Shown one piece after another: positions 12,182-24,541 of a DNA stretch of 64,000 nucleotides (within the stretch, counting starts at the first letter, position 1; each line of letters opens with the position of its first letter). The position numbers and the translations under genes were made by a program. Source of the DNA: Rotaria sordida (Eukaryota; Rotifera; Eurotatoria; Philodinida; Philodinidae). The stretch lies in NCBI GenBank assembly GCA_905250125.1, contig CAJNOL010001103.1:1-64000 (forward strand). Reading direction: 5' to 3'. The notes under the pieces are model-generated. The model had not been told where the DNA came from and did not search any database. It saw nothing but the letters and a program-made list of their open reading frames with translations.

Positions 12182-13940
12182 TTAAATACTCAATGGACGA
12201 CAATCTTCACATGCACTCATCACAGGTTCATCATATGGTTCAACTTGTATTGTTGTTCGTGCAATAGAATGTTTACAACGGAGCATTTCTTGAGCTTGTC
12301 TCAATACCGTCAAAAAATCTCGATTGGAACCTAAAGAAAAACAAAATCTTATACTTAAATCAACAAATGACATTATTCAAATAAGTCATTGAATAGTTTT
12401 CATATTTCAAAACAGAATATCAAAGATTACTTACTAACTGCAAGATGAACAGATAGAGCTGTTCTTTGCATCGATAATGACCATATATGCAAACTATGTG
12501 CATTTCGTACACCAGGTAATTGAAGAAGATCGTCAACTACTCGTGAATAATTAACACTTGATGGAACAGCTAATATATAATATAATAGAAAACAAAATGA
12601 ACAAAATTTCTTTAAAAATTACCTTCCATAAGAACAAAGACAATATCACGCATGATTGTAATTGTTGTAATAAGAACAAGAATAGAGAAAAAAAAAGTAC
12701 AGATTGGATCAGCTAATTTATATTGTGGCTAAAATCATTAAAAAAAACAATATATACATATGTATGTATACAATCAGTTTTTATTTATTTAGTTTTAAAT
12801 ATTACTTTAAATTTAATGAGTATAGCCGCACAAAGAACACCAACACTTTGAACAAAATCTCCAATAACATGTATTATAGCAGCTCGTACATTGATATTTT
12901 TTGTTGATTTCTTTGCTTTTATAATTTCTTCTCGATTTTGACCGGTTACAATATTAGCAACTAATGGGGAAGCATTAATAATCGTATCTGCATTTTCAAG
13001 AGTTTCCTCACGTGAATCGTCATGATTGTCTTCATGTGAATCGTCATGATGATTGTTTTCATGTGAATGACCATGGTTATCGCCATGTGAATGACCATGA
13101 TGAGGCATTGATTTACCACATACATTAGCATGTAAAACAAGAAACATTCTATAAAAATAAATAAAAAAAAAATTTTTAATTTTTAAATGATAATCAATCT
13201 ATAATTCATACCTACACGATATTGAATATAACACCACATGATGCAACAATAATCATCTCTAGTGGTTTTACTTCAAAAGTTTGATTGATACAACGTTCAA
13301 CAGCCATATAAACAAGTACACCAGTAACTAACCAAATTGTTAATACACTGAGAAGCGCTCCAAGTACCTCTAAAAAAACACCAATGAATAACTTAATTGG
13401 ATGAATATATATTATTTTTCACATATATATAGACCTGCTCGAATATAACCAAATGAAAGTCTTTGTGTTGGTCGTTTTGTTGCAAGATACATTGCCGTTA
13501 ATGATATTAGAAAACTAGCGACATCAATTGCCATATGAGCTGCATCTGTTACAACAGCTGTTGAATTAGAAAGAACACCTCCTAGGTAAACATGAAAATA
13601 CGCAATACTTTGTTTTTTTTTCTTATCTTAAACTTAAAAACATACCGATAATTTCAATAATCATGAAAACAATACAAATAATTAGTACAACAATAAGACG
13701 ATTTCTTGCTCCATAATCAAATTTATTATCCGGCACATGACAATGAGTTGATTGTGACAACGATTGATTTGGTATAGTCACTTGTGTCATGACTTCTGTA
13801 TTATCAGTATCATTTAATAACGGTGTTTTATCTACATCGTCGTCAGCCATTAATAAAATGCTATCATCCGATATATGGCCGTCATTGTGATCGTTTCTAC
13901 TAAACTGTTCTCGACGATTTACACCTGTGTTTGATGTCAT
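12182..13940 (-). CDS. Zinc transporter, SLC30A/ZnT family (cation diffusion facilitator), 7 exons
   Basis: On the minus strand the exons are 13646-13940, 13435-13581, 13216-13369, 12806-13148, 12623-12728, 12435-12569 and 12182-12330. They total 1329 nt and encode about 442 residues. Six membrane segments are visible. TM2 contains TDAAHMAID (His114, Asp118) and TM5 contains HVIGDFVQS (His292, Asp296), the paired HxxxD zinc site of vesicular ZnTs. A His-rich loop (about 215-242, [14 protein letters not shown]) lies between TM4 and TM5, and the cytosolic C-terminal domain contains [11 protein letters not shown]. The layout matches the ZnT2/3/4/8 group, which moves zinc from the cytosol into vesicles. 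The exact paralogue is uncertain. The start was placed at the Met before the acidic N-tail; a Met 20 codons upstream would add a Phe/Ser stretch read from poly-A-rich DNA and was rejected. DNAJC3 diverges from it. Confidence 0.92.
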
Positions 13941-14497
13941 CCAAAAAAAAAACGAGCAAGACAGAACAAAAAAAAAAAAAGAAAAATCATTATTGGGCAT
14001 GAGTCAGTAAAGAAAATCATTTATGTGAATGAGAAAAATGGCCTTGATTTAAAATATAATATTCAGTCAGGGAACTTTGAAGACTAGAAAAATGTGGTGC
14101 ATTATATTCTTTCACCTTTTATTCTGTTCTCATCATTCTAAATATTATATTTAATACAATGATAGTGAAACAAACAAAAAAGAAATTCAGACAAAAACAA
14201 ATGAGGGTCTACAAACACGTATCGATATTCAATAGAGGTCGCATAAAGTTTCAAAAAAGTCTTTAATATTTATGGAAAAAGATTTTTAAAAACTATTTAA
14301 ATTTTTTTCTAATTTTCAAATTCAGATAAATCTATTTGATTAGTCTTTGTAGGTCTCACCTGTCTATCAATGATTGGTTTTGTATGATCCATTGAAATTG
14401 TTCAACGTTTGTCAGCGCTTTATAACATAATATCTAATTTAAAGTTGTCTTGATTATCATGGTATGAATCTAACATTCCACAATATACTTTTTTCTC
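13941..14497. promoter_or_regulatory. Shared divergent promoter region, ZnT / DNAJC3
   Basis: The 557 bp between two head-to-head start codons must hold the 5' ends and promoters of both genes. No clear TATA box or bound motif could be picked out. The role is inferred from layout only. Confidence 0.4.
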
Positions 14498-16422
14498 ATG
14501 TCTCGGTGTATTGATATGCTATATCATTTATTTATCCTTGCTGCCCTGTCAGATTTATTAATACATGGTAAAACACACAAAGATTTCTTTGATGTAAAGT
14601 AAAAATATAAAAAACTTTTCATAGGTGCTATTGGTGATGCAAGTGGAGAAGTCAATGATCATTTAGAAAAAGGAAAAATATTATTGGCTAGCGGACAATT
14701 AGCCGATGCTTTATCACAATTTCATTTAGCAATTGGTATGATAATATATAAAAAATTTTGTTTTAATAAATGTTTATAAGTTTATTTATTTCTTTTTCTG
14801 TTTTGTTAGATACTGATCCAAAAAATTATATTGCTTATTTTCGACGAGCTGCTGTTTATTTAGGTATGGGAAAATCTAAAGCAGCATTACCTGATTTGAA
14901 TAAAGTTATTGAACTTAAACCAGATTTTCTTGCTGTGAGTTGCTGCAAAAGTTGTTTTTTTTATTTCATTAATTAAATTTTCTATTTTTGTTCAAGGCTC
15001 GTATGCAACGAGGAAATTTACTATTAAAACAAGGAGATTTTGATGAAGCAAAAGTTGATTTTGAAAGTATAGTATGTAGATAATTATTCATTATTTTTTT
15101 CTTCAATAATGTTTTTAAAAATTATTGTGCGTGTTTTAGTTAACATCAGATTCATCAAATAGTGAAGCACGTAATCAATTTGATTTAACTAAAAAAATGA
15201 GTCAAACAAGTCAAGAAGCTAAGAACGCGTACACAAAACACGATTATACGAAAACTACTGAATTACTTTCAACAATAATTGAGGTTTGATGAATCTCTTT
15301 TTCTTTTTCTTTTTAATATTCTTTTCTTTTCTTTTTTTCTTTTGAAGCATTGTCCATGGGCAATAACATTACGTGAATTACGTGCTGATAGTTATTTAAA
15401 ATCAGGTGATTTACCAAAAGCAGTTAATGATCTTAAAGCTACAGCAAAATTAATACCTGATAATACTCAAGCGTATCTTAAAATAAGTCAATTACTTTAT
15501 TCAATGGGTGATGCTGATGATAGTTTAACGTAAATAATTTCTTTTTTGTTTTTGATTTTCATCTAATATAGTTTTGTTTTTTTCTATTAGAAATATTCGT
15601 GAATGTCTTAAATTGGATGCTGATCATAAAGAATGTCATACACATTATGTTAAAGTTAAAAAATTAGCTAAACAACTTGAATCTATACGTGATGCTATAA
15701 GTCAATCGAATTGGAAAGAATGTCTTGATAAAGCAAATCAAATTCTTAAACTTTCATCAGATCCATCATCACATGCATTTATTTATCGTGCACATTCATC
15801 AATATGTACATGTATGTCAAAAGGAAAATCTCCAGCTAAAGATACAATTAAAAAATGTACAGAAGTTTTAGATACATATCATGTATCTGATGTTGAACTT
15901 TTAATAAGTCGTGCTGAAGCATATATATTAAATGAAGAATATGAATTAGCATTAGCTGATTATCAACGTGCACATGAAACAGAAGATTCAAATCGTGTTA
16001 ACGATGGAATAAAACGTACACAAAAATTAATAAAACAATCAAAAAAACGTGATTATTATAAAATATTAAATGTACGAAGATCAGCAAATAAAGCTGAAAT
16101 TTTAAAAGCTTATAGAAAACTTGCTGTTAAATGGCATCCAGATAAATATGAAGGTGAAGATAAGAAAAAAGCTGAAAGAATGTTTATTGATATAGCTGCA
16201 GCAAAAGAAGTTTTAACTGATCCAGGTTTGTATTTTTTTTATGGAATAATTAAAACTTATTTTTATTTATTTATGTATATAGAAAAACGTGCTAAATTTG
16301 ATGCTGGTGATGATCCATTAGATGCCGAAGAGCAAGCTCAACATCATAATCCATTTCATGGTTTTAATCCTTTCGGTGCTGGCAATGGACAAGGATTTAC
16401 ATTTCGATTTCATTTTAATTGA
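14498..16422 (+). CDS. DNAJC3: DnaJ homolog subfamily C member 3 (p58IPK), 8 exons
   Basis: Exons 14498-14567, 14625-14735, 14810-14934, 14997-15071, 15140-15283, 15348-15529, 15591-16225 and 16283-16422 join in frame, giving about 493 residues (human about 504). The first exon encodes a hydrophobic signal peptide. TPR repeats follow, with typical segments [36 protein letters not shown] and [18 protein letters not shown]-terminal J domain (about 389-455) has RDYYKILNV and the HPD motif at about 418-420. The extreme C-terminus, FRFHFN, resembles the conserved end of animal DNAJC3, and no KDEL is present. The family is an ER-lumenal HSP40 co-chaperone that stimulates BiP and is part of the unfolded-protein response. 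It was also described as an inhibitor of PERK/PKR. It is divergent from the ZnT gene and convergent with ATP6V0B. Confidence 0.95.
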
Positions 16423-16605
16423 TTGTGTATGTGTTTTCGTGTATAGTAGTTGCCTGTTTGTTTTTATTCTCATCTTCTCTATTTTGTTTTCTTTTCTCTT
16501 TTTACAAAATTCAAAAAAAAAAAAACTTAGGCTTCTGTTTGTTGCTGCTATTGTTATTATTATTAACATCGACAATATTTTCTACTTTGTTGATCCCAAA
16601 AAGAA

Positions 16606-16666
16606 AAATAAATAAAAAAGGGAAACATTCAAATTAAAGTAACGTTTATTTTTTCGTTCTTTTATT
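16606..16666. terminator. Adjacent convergent poly(A) signals
   Basis: An AATAAATAAA block near 16607-16616 lies 3' of DNAJC3. On the other strand, TTTATT sequences at about 16645-16665 read as AATAAA for the convergent ATP6V0B gene. The two 3' ends are therefore only tens of bases apart or overlap. Confidence 0.5.
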
Positions 16667-16879
16667 TCAACACAGGGTTACGATAATGACGAACGACACA
16701 ATACACATACATGAGATGCACGTTTCTTTTTTTTCTTGTTTCAATAAAATAAATATCTACACATATATATGGAACGACAGTATTACGAAAAAAATATATA
16801 TATATATAATGGAAATAAATAAAATGATCGTTAAGTAAGTGAACGTAGAATGTTAATGGTAGGTTAATTTTGTCAATAA

Positions 16880-17733
16880 TCAATCAGACATATTCGATCC
16901 ATTTGACTATAAAAATAAATAAATAAATTGTAAATTATTTTTAATCATTAAAATACAAATAATTCTACCTGAAGTATTGAAACAATAAGACCGAATAAAC
17001 CTATTGCACTAGCAAATATTTCAATAATAAGAATTCGAACAAATAATGATGAATTCTGTGCATCAGCTAATGCTGCACCTGATCCAACAAGACCAACACA
17101 TACACCACAAAATAAATTGCAGAAACCAACACTTAAACCAGCGCCAAATAATTTATAACCAGCACGATATTTAAGTGCTAAATCATCCAATTGAGTTGTT
17201 GAAAAACTCTAGAAATATAATCATTATATAATCTATTAGAAAAAAAGTTCTTTAGTTTTTATTTACAGAAATTGAACCGGATATAACAATACCCATAATA
17301 AGTCCATAAATAGCAACAGCTTCACACATTATAATTGAAATAAGATTTTTTGTTCGAATACGTGGTGCTTTAACACCACCACCTAATATACTGACACCAG
17401 TTGCAAAAATACCTCTAGAAGAAAAATATTAGATATATTATTTTTAATTTACAAAAAAAAAATTTATATTTAATTACAAAGCAGCGCCGAGAACAGATAG
17501 TGATACGGCTAATGCAATACCAACTAATGCCCATTGATAAGGTGAAATTGATAAAAGAAACCAACCAATATCAAAGCGAAAACCATAGTTAGTTAACATA
17601 TAAGTTAAACCTATGAAGATAAAAAAGAACCATATGTTTTGTTTTGGAAAAGATTAACTGAACACATACCAACATAGATAGATAAGCCAACGGTTGCACT
17701 TAATGCACCTATACTTAAATAAGATGAACTCAT
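16880..17733 (-). CDS. ATP6V0B: V-type proton ATPase 21 kDa proteolipid subunit c''
   Basis: Minus-strand exons are 17670-17733, 17478-17610, 17267-17414, 16969-17208 and 16880-16906, giving about 203 residues (human about 205). The protein is a membrane proteolipid of the V0 rotor, which carries protons into endomembrane compartments. Diagnostic segments are [18 protein letters not shown], then [14 protein letters not shown] with Glu97 in the membrane, and later [19 protein letters not shown] and [13 protein letters not shown] with Glu178. The short last exon encodes only SNGSNMSD and a stop, replacing the usual short polar tail. The first exon encodes [18 protein letters not shown]. Residue TTA (Leu66) spans the exon 2/3 junction where homologues have an aromatic residue. 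Convergent with DNAJC3. Confidence 0.94.
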
Positions 17734-19028
17734 TTTATTTGTCTAAAGCAAAACTAGAAAACAAAATAATGATGTATAATGATGTTTTGAATAAATGACA
17801 GTAAAATAGTAGAGCGATTTTATCAGTAGAAAAATATCTAACTTTATAGTTTTTATGATGGCGAACTCACTCAATTAACTGATGGTGCTGATATATGTGG
17901 TATTTGTCAATGTATAATAACCAATGAGAAGCGATATAATCAGAGAGGTCGTACTTATACTAGGACAAAAAATGTATTCTTTTTTTGTAAAAATTCTTCG
18001 CTTTGCAAAAACAAGTAAAATAAAGTCTTATGAAATATATCAAAATTTGAAAATACATTCTTATCTATGAGTAGCTAATATAGAACTGAGAAGGAATAAC
18101 AACGGATCTTGAACATAGTTAAGAAAAAAAATCTGCTTATTTGAAGTTCAATTATAGTTTTTTAAGCTCGAATTTTTATTCGATATATGCAATAAAATTC
18201 TCTGATCGATACCATTCAGTAAATTTTTAATAAAATCAATAGCCACTATAAAATAAAAAGAAATTAGATGAAGTTTTACTCTGTAAAAATTAATCATTTT
18301 CGATATAGAATGATTATATTTTTTGCGAGCATCGAGATTCTTTTTATAATGATAAAATGCCTGCATAAAAATAATTATCGAGTACGACAAAATAATTGCA
18401 ACATTAGGTATTTTTCAAATATCTCACCATAGATAAATCATATAATCTTGATTTTATTTAAATGTGTCCCATCAAATTCTCTACAAAAGCGTTAGTAAAA
18501 AAATCCCCGGGGATTGATATGATAGTTTTATTATAAGGCTAAAGCTGAAGTACTGTGTGATGATGAAATGTGTCATTATTCTAAGAGGAACAGAAATGAA
18601 AATAATATGAAAATAAAGTTTTCGTTTTATGTCAAAGAATATTCTTCATGATATTATTATTTTATTTTCCACAAGAAAAAAGAATTGAAGTAAAGTGATA
18701 TAAAAATCATGAATGTTTATGGAAAATATGATCGCTATTAAGCTGTTCAATTACACAAACGTTTCAAAAAAAAGAACTAAACACGTTGCCAACATAACTT
18801 ACATTAATTTTTTGGCACGCTTCTTTTATTTCTTTCTTCAGATCTTTTCGAATTTTGACCGGCAGTGGAGCGAGAATTTTGGACTAGAAGAGCTTAGCTA
18901 TTTTTGGACGAGTTTTTGAAAGATGTATTTTTTCTGATACAAAAAATGCATTAGTCTTTGTAACGAAACATTTGAACACATATATCTTATTTTGTGGAAC
19001 TCATATGTTTGTGAAAAAAAGAAAATAC

Positions 19029-19087
19029 AGTAAATATAAGTTTCAATCAGGTTTTAGAGGTTATGCTGATTGAAACTTATATTTACT
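19029..19087. repeat. Perfect 22 bp inverted repeat with 15 nt loop
   Basis: The left arm at 19029-19050 (starting AGTAAATATAAG) is repeated as an exact reverse complement at 19066-19087, around the loop GTTTTAGAGGTTATG. Perfect pairing over 22 bp contrasts with the imperfect palindromes elsewhere. It could be the core of a small MITE or a transcribed hairpin. Nothing else around it indicates a gene. Confidence 0.8.
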
Positions 19088-19799
19088 AGGATGCTACATT
19101 ATTACCACTAGTAATCAAGTAATAAATTTGAAAAGTATCAAAAGTATTAAGTAATAAATGTATATTAGACGCTAGTTTCTATTGACATTGTACTCTACGG
19201 CAACGTGAGAGGCTTTAAATTAAAAATACAAATATCATTGAAAGTACATTTTGGTAACATAAATCAATGATTATTTAGATATCGAAATTTATCAACGTTA
19301 AATTAAGAGAATTATTTTCTTCATCAATTTAACAGTTGAACAATTGAAAAGAGAAAAAAAGACTAGTACATCAACAAGACTGGTGACGAATGAAAACATT
19401 CAAGAAGAGAAGATAATAATACATAATGGTATATTGCGAGATAATCTAAATAATAGTCCTTTTGAAGGTGATAATCACAAGCAAAATAATAGTTGTGATA
19501 ATTGAATTACAATTTAATGAATAATCAATAGATTTGTCTAATTTTTGTTGATAGATATTTGTTATTTTTCTTTTAATTAATAAACGATGCAAAAGTTTTT
19601 GGAAGAATGCCGAAGTATATTTCTCAACAATGTAACATCGGATTGATTTCGACATTTTTTATTTGAAAGATCAAAGTTTGGAAAGTATTTACATAAAACG
19701 AAACGATTTTTGAGAACGCTTATTTTTTTAATATCGTTCTCGTTCTTTACTCCCATGAAAAACGGGTCGAGAAATATGGAAAAAAATCGTTCTCACAGG

Positions 19800-20356
19800 A
19801 CATTAGTTAATTATCATGCTGCTTATACTCTCAATACCATGCAGTTCAACTGCTGTCGAAAGAGAGTTTTCGGCAATAGATGAAGTTGTCAACCACAGAA
19901 GGTGTAATTTTTGACCGAACAACTGTCAATAATGTTTTATTTATTCGTAAGATAGAGAATAACAAAGAAAATCCGGTTTAAACGAGCTTTTTCAAAGTGT
20001 TTTTGTTGAGAAAAGCCCTTTTTTTTGTTTTTTTACAAACGCCTTGGAACGGTATCGTATAAACGACGCTTTGGATCGGAAAAAACGCGTCGAAAAAACC
20101 AGCGATGCATTTAAAACGCAAGAGTAGCGTTTTTTCTACAAAATTGTGCGTTGAAACGCATGTTTTCTATCAAAATTTTTCCTGAATGTGCTGTGTTCTT
20201 GTATTGTTGTGTCTATTTTTTGTAATATGTAATCAAATAAATCAAATGAGCAAAAGATACAAATATCTTGCAAGGATGTGACGAGGGAACGAAAGAAAAA
20301 TTAAGGTTAAGGCGAGGCAGGAACAAAATATTCTCTCGTTTCAGCCTCAACCCGAT
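19800..20356. mobile_element. Second copy (B) of the THOC7-intron TIR element
   Basis: Blocks in the same order as 2747-3118 include TACTCTCAATACCATGCAGT, CTGCTGTCGAAAGAGAGTTT, GATAGAGAATAACAAAG, TGTGTCTATTTTTTG, GATGTGACGAGG and the right end TTTCAGCCTCAA. Relative to copy A there are about 190 extra bases near 19970-20165, rich in AACGC and GCGTTTT motifs. The left terminus is poorly preserved. Non-autonomous and non-coding. Confidence 0.65.
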
Positions 20357-20563
20357 ATTTTCTATAGTAAAAAATTGTCATAGTCTGAATCAATTTGTTT
20401 GATTGACGAACTTTTAAAACGACATTTATAATTTAAATAAACTATGTTAAAATGAATAGATACGTTTTGGAAAAAAAAATAATCTTATATTTTAAGGAAA
20501 TAAAGGCACAAAAAAATAGTTAGTGGCAAAGCACCGGCAAATTCAAGTCAATAAGGTCACGTT

Positions 20564-23500
20564 TTAGATAGTACTAAATGATTGCAAAGATTGTGATTGA
20601 GTTTGAACATTTAATAGACGTTCATGTTCACGTTCATGAATATCTAATAAGGCTTTATTTTCACGCATTTGTTGACGTTGTCGTGTTAAACGTAAATAAT
20701 TATCTTCTCGTCGTGTTTGTAACTAAAAACAAAAGCAAACATAAACAAACAAATGATGAATAGATAAGATTTATTTGAAAATTAATTAATAAATATACTT
20801 TATATAATTTTGCTTTTTCTTTAGCTAAATGTCGTTCTAATTCTTTTTCCTCTTGTTCCGATCGGGCAATAGCATTTTGAATTTTTTTAGCATCTTCTCG
20901 TTTTTTTCGTATTAAATCATCTTTTAATCGTTGTACTTCTTGTTCCTTTTTACGTCGTTGAAATTCAGCTTCTTTAACTGATTTACGTAATTCATATTCA
21001 ACGTCTTCACTCTTATTCATTGTATTCTATAAAAACAATAATGAATATATACGAATATTAAATCGAATCGTTTACTTCTAAATGTCGTAAGCGATCTTCA
21101 TGTTGTTTAGTTTCAAGTTCAACAGGACGTGTTTTAGCTTTAGTTGTTGCTTCACTTTCATGTTTCTCAGTTTTATCACGCATATATTGATTCATTAATT
21201 GTGAACGACGATTCTCAATATCCTAAAATATGAGAAAAAACAATTTATGTTCTTTGCTTTTTTTTTGTTCTGATAAAAAAATAAACATACGGTCACTTTA
21301 GACATTAATTGAGTAGCACGTCGATCTGGTTCATTAATAGCTGTACTTGCATTTAATTGTCGTTGTTTAGCATAAATTGTTTCTAATCGACTCTTTGTAT
21401 CACCAATTCGACGAAGAGCTCAAAAATATATCATGAAGAAATCGAATTATTTTAGGAAGTTTTTTTTTGTTTTAATATACCGTCACGTTGTTTAAGATCG
21501 AGCATTGAACGATGAAGTGTTACATCACCTGAAAGACGACGTCTTTCTTGATCATAGTTTTTACCATAAACCTTTGTTTGACTACAAAAAAAACAGAATT
21601 TAAGAATGAATATTCTAAACCTTTCTTGTCAATTATAAGGATATAGTGTTTGGATAAAAGAGATAATAACAGGTTATCAAATAAGTTAATTTAACAAAAT
21701 GTTCGTTCATTTTTCAGTCTCTTAAAGAAGCCTATAGGTATTTGAAAACATAGAATGATAAATAGAATTTTGTATTCGAGCCAAATATGACTTCAAACTG
21801 TTTGAAGAACTTCTGGTTTAAGAGTTATAAACTGACTTTTTTTGAGGTCCGTTAATTGAATTTGGACGAGTTTCAATGCGCCAAAATTTACCCAAAAAAG
21901 AAGTGAAAATCCTTTCAAATATAGTGAATAAAAGAACAAAAACTTCTCTTTAAAATCGTAAACGAATGATTAGTTTGCTGCAAGTCATTTACCAGCAGTG
22001 AGTATTTTAGTAAGGTATGTCGTAGCAATTTAGGCAAATTTTGTCGATTATTATAGGCAATAGACTTGCAAAGCGAGCTCGGCCATTCCGGAATGATTCT
22101 TATACCATTCTGTCGAGGACAATCTCACCTTTAATTCTATGCAAAAAATATTGGTAAAATAACATATGCAGTAACGGAGACTATTGGTCAATTTTCTTTG
22201 TCTCAACTTAACTTTCACACTTCTAAAAGGATTGTTGTATATCTCTTAAACCCGAAGTCCTACAAAAATTTTAAAGTCATATGCGAAAACAATACAGAAT
22301 TATGATTCCAACTCAATTTTCTCAAATTTCTGTAGTCTCCTTTATGAGGCTAAAAAATGAATGTACATTTTGTCAAATTACTTTTCGGTAATCTCTTATT
22401 ATTCTTCGCCAAATTTTCCTTCTTCATTGTACGATATTAATACTACATTAAAATAATAATAGTATGAGATTCTTAAGGTATATTGAGTAAACAGAAACCA
22501 TTATAAGTTTAGTGTAGTGAAATGAATATTCTATATCAACAATATGATGCCTTATCAGAAAAAAAAACGAAAAAGAAGATGATTGTTTCATAATAAAGAT
22601 GTTCAATTTCGATCCATATTCTTCTTCTTAATTTCTGGTCACGATAAAAAAAGTATCACTGTTCAAGATATTTCATTCTTTTTTTCTCTAAACAAGCTAT
22701 GGTATCCATTACATGTAGATTTGAAAGTTAGATAAGAGAAGTTCAATTACAGAAACTAAGTGAATTTTATCGGAGTATATTTTCTGTTTTATGCTAAATA
22801 AGCATTGGATAAAGATCTTTCTGATTTATAGTAAAATCATCAATAGTTTATATTTACTTAAGTTTTTGTTCTTGTTCGAGATCTTGTTTCATTGTTTGAA
22901 CTCGATCATTATCAACAATACTACGAAAAATTAATAATATTTTAATTAAATTCATATTACCGAATATAGATCATACTTTAGAAAATCTTTCATATCAGTT
23001 TTAACTTTTTGCGCTTCTAAATTAAGTGCCGTAGCTATATCAGCTAATTCTTTTTTAAGTCGATTTTCTTCCAACTAAATTAAAAATAATGAGAATAAAA
23101 CAGAATTTTTTTTTCTTACAAGATCAAACCTCTTTTTGTTGAACTTTTTGTTCAAAATCTGAATGTATTTGATTGAATTGTTGATGTTTTATTTTAAGTT
23201 CATGTGATTTTGTTTGATATTGTCGAGCTAGATCATTACAAAGAAGTAAATTACGACGATCTTTATCTTTATTTGCTTGTAATGAATCAGTTAAACGATC
23301 AGTTCGTTCTTTTGTTTGCTAGTTAAAAGAGATAAATAGTTTACAAACTCTTCATTTATTTTATCAAAAAAAAATCTATGATAAATATTAAAAAAAAAAT
23401 TAAATCAACGTATGTATATAAAGATTTGATTATCGTTTATAGGATGGGTACAGGGATTTCTCTTTACCCTACTAAGATAACGATTGACAAAAGATCGATG

Positions 23501-24541
23501 TGTTCGACTTGATTGCATTACATATGTTATTTGTGCCAATGTTTTTGAAGGATGTACTGTTGTATACTGTAATGATATTTCGATGTAAATTATAATACAA
23601 CCTTATATGAATACTATTATGTGTTAAGAAGATTATATAGACAATGAACAAATTACAAAAAAAAGAACTTCACAAAAAGACCTTGAAATCGTTTTTGTTC
23701 TTCATGATAAAACATGTAATGTTTATTTTATATTAATATTAATGGATAGAAATCTACCTTTTCTCGTTTCTTAACGAATTCTCTTTCAATTTTATCTTTT
23801 TCTTCAAGATTTTTTGATAAATGTTTTTCAGCATTGTAACGTTTTCTTGTTGCATCTATATTTAATTAATTAAAAAGAAAACATAGATTAAGATATTATT
23901 TATTACATACTTACCAACATCAAGATCTCGAAGTGAATGATGTAACTGTCGTTGTTCTTTTTTAATATCACCTTCTAAACGTTTTGCTTCTCGTTCATTT
24001 TGTTTTGCTTTAATCATTTGTTCCTTAAATTGAAAAAACCAATCATAAATTAATTTTATTAAATAAATGAAACAAACTTCAATAAGTTTCATTTGTTTAT
24101 CATATTCTTTTTTTTTATTTTCAAGATTTGCTGATAGAGATAAAGGAGATAGTAATTCATTTTCATCAGATGTTTTTAATTTTCTCGGTGTTGTTCCAAT
24201 AGCTGGTGCTGATAATGATGATTTATTAATTGAAGCCAGTAAACCAGTTCGTGATGGTGGTGTTTGACGTTTTGGTATTTGAAAACCATCTTGTTGACGA
24301 TGAAGTGAACGAATACGTCGAGATGAATCAACATAACCTCCTTTTGTCATATAACGACCATGTTGTCTATATATAATAAATGTATATCTTTGTTTTTGTA
24401 ATGAAAATTTGAAAAAAATAATCTTTACCGTAAAAATTCAGCATAATTAACAAGATCATCATCATCATATGTGTATGCACTTGTCTCAGCAATAACTGCA
24501 TAACGATTGTCGAGTAATGAGGGACGAGCAAAGGCAGTCAT
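20564..24541 (-). CDS. Coiled-coil protein of unassigned family, 12 exons (possibly ciliary or cytoskeletal)
   Basis: Minus-strand exons are 24429-24541, 24078-24366, 23915-24023, 23758-23855, 23130-23318, 22977-23074, 22858-22920, 21481-21581, 21291-21418, 21076-21222, 20799-21026 and 20564-20722. All splice phases agree, giving about 573 residues. The first about 100 residues are non-helical, with DNRYAVIAETSAYTYDDDD and YMTKGGYVDSSRRIRSLHRQ. From about residue 120 to the end the chain is nearly continuous coiled coil rich in Lys, Glu, Arg and Gln (for example KQNEREAKRLEGDIKKEQRQ and EDNYLRLTRQRQQMREN). There are no membrane or enzymatic motifs. I did not recognise the family. The build resembles axonemal or centriolar CCDC/CFAP proteins, which is only an inference from composition. 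One intron (21582-22857) is about 1.3 kb and carries a palindrome; the others are mostly short. Confidence 0.82.
21775..22320. repeat. Diverged palindrome inside an intron of the coiled-coil gene
   Basis: In the 21582-22857 intron, ATGACTTCAAACTG followed by ACTTCTGGTTTAAGAG (about 21787-21830) faces CTCTTAAACCCGAAGTCCT and TTTTAAAGTCAT (about 22234-22282). The outer segments AATTTTGTATTC and GAATACAGAATTAT-like also match inverted. Arms are clearly decayed, so boundaries are approximate. Confidence 0.5.

Larger units (their letters stand above)
17734..20563. other. Gene-free interval between ATP6V0B and the coiled-coil gene
   Basis: This 2.8 kb separates the start of ATP6V0B from the end of the next minus-strand gene. 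It holds a perfect 22 bp hairpin at 19029-19087 and a dispersed element copy at about 19800-20356. Open frames at 18148, 18713 and 19446 are AT-rich with no recognisable motif and were not accepted. Confidence 0.55.

Noticed and set aside
13941-14000. Longer N-terminus of the zinc transporter starting at 14000
   Set aside because: The added residues are Phe/Ser read from poly-A-rich DNA typical of a 5' UTR; the downstream Met before the acidic tail fits the family better.
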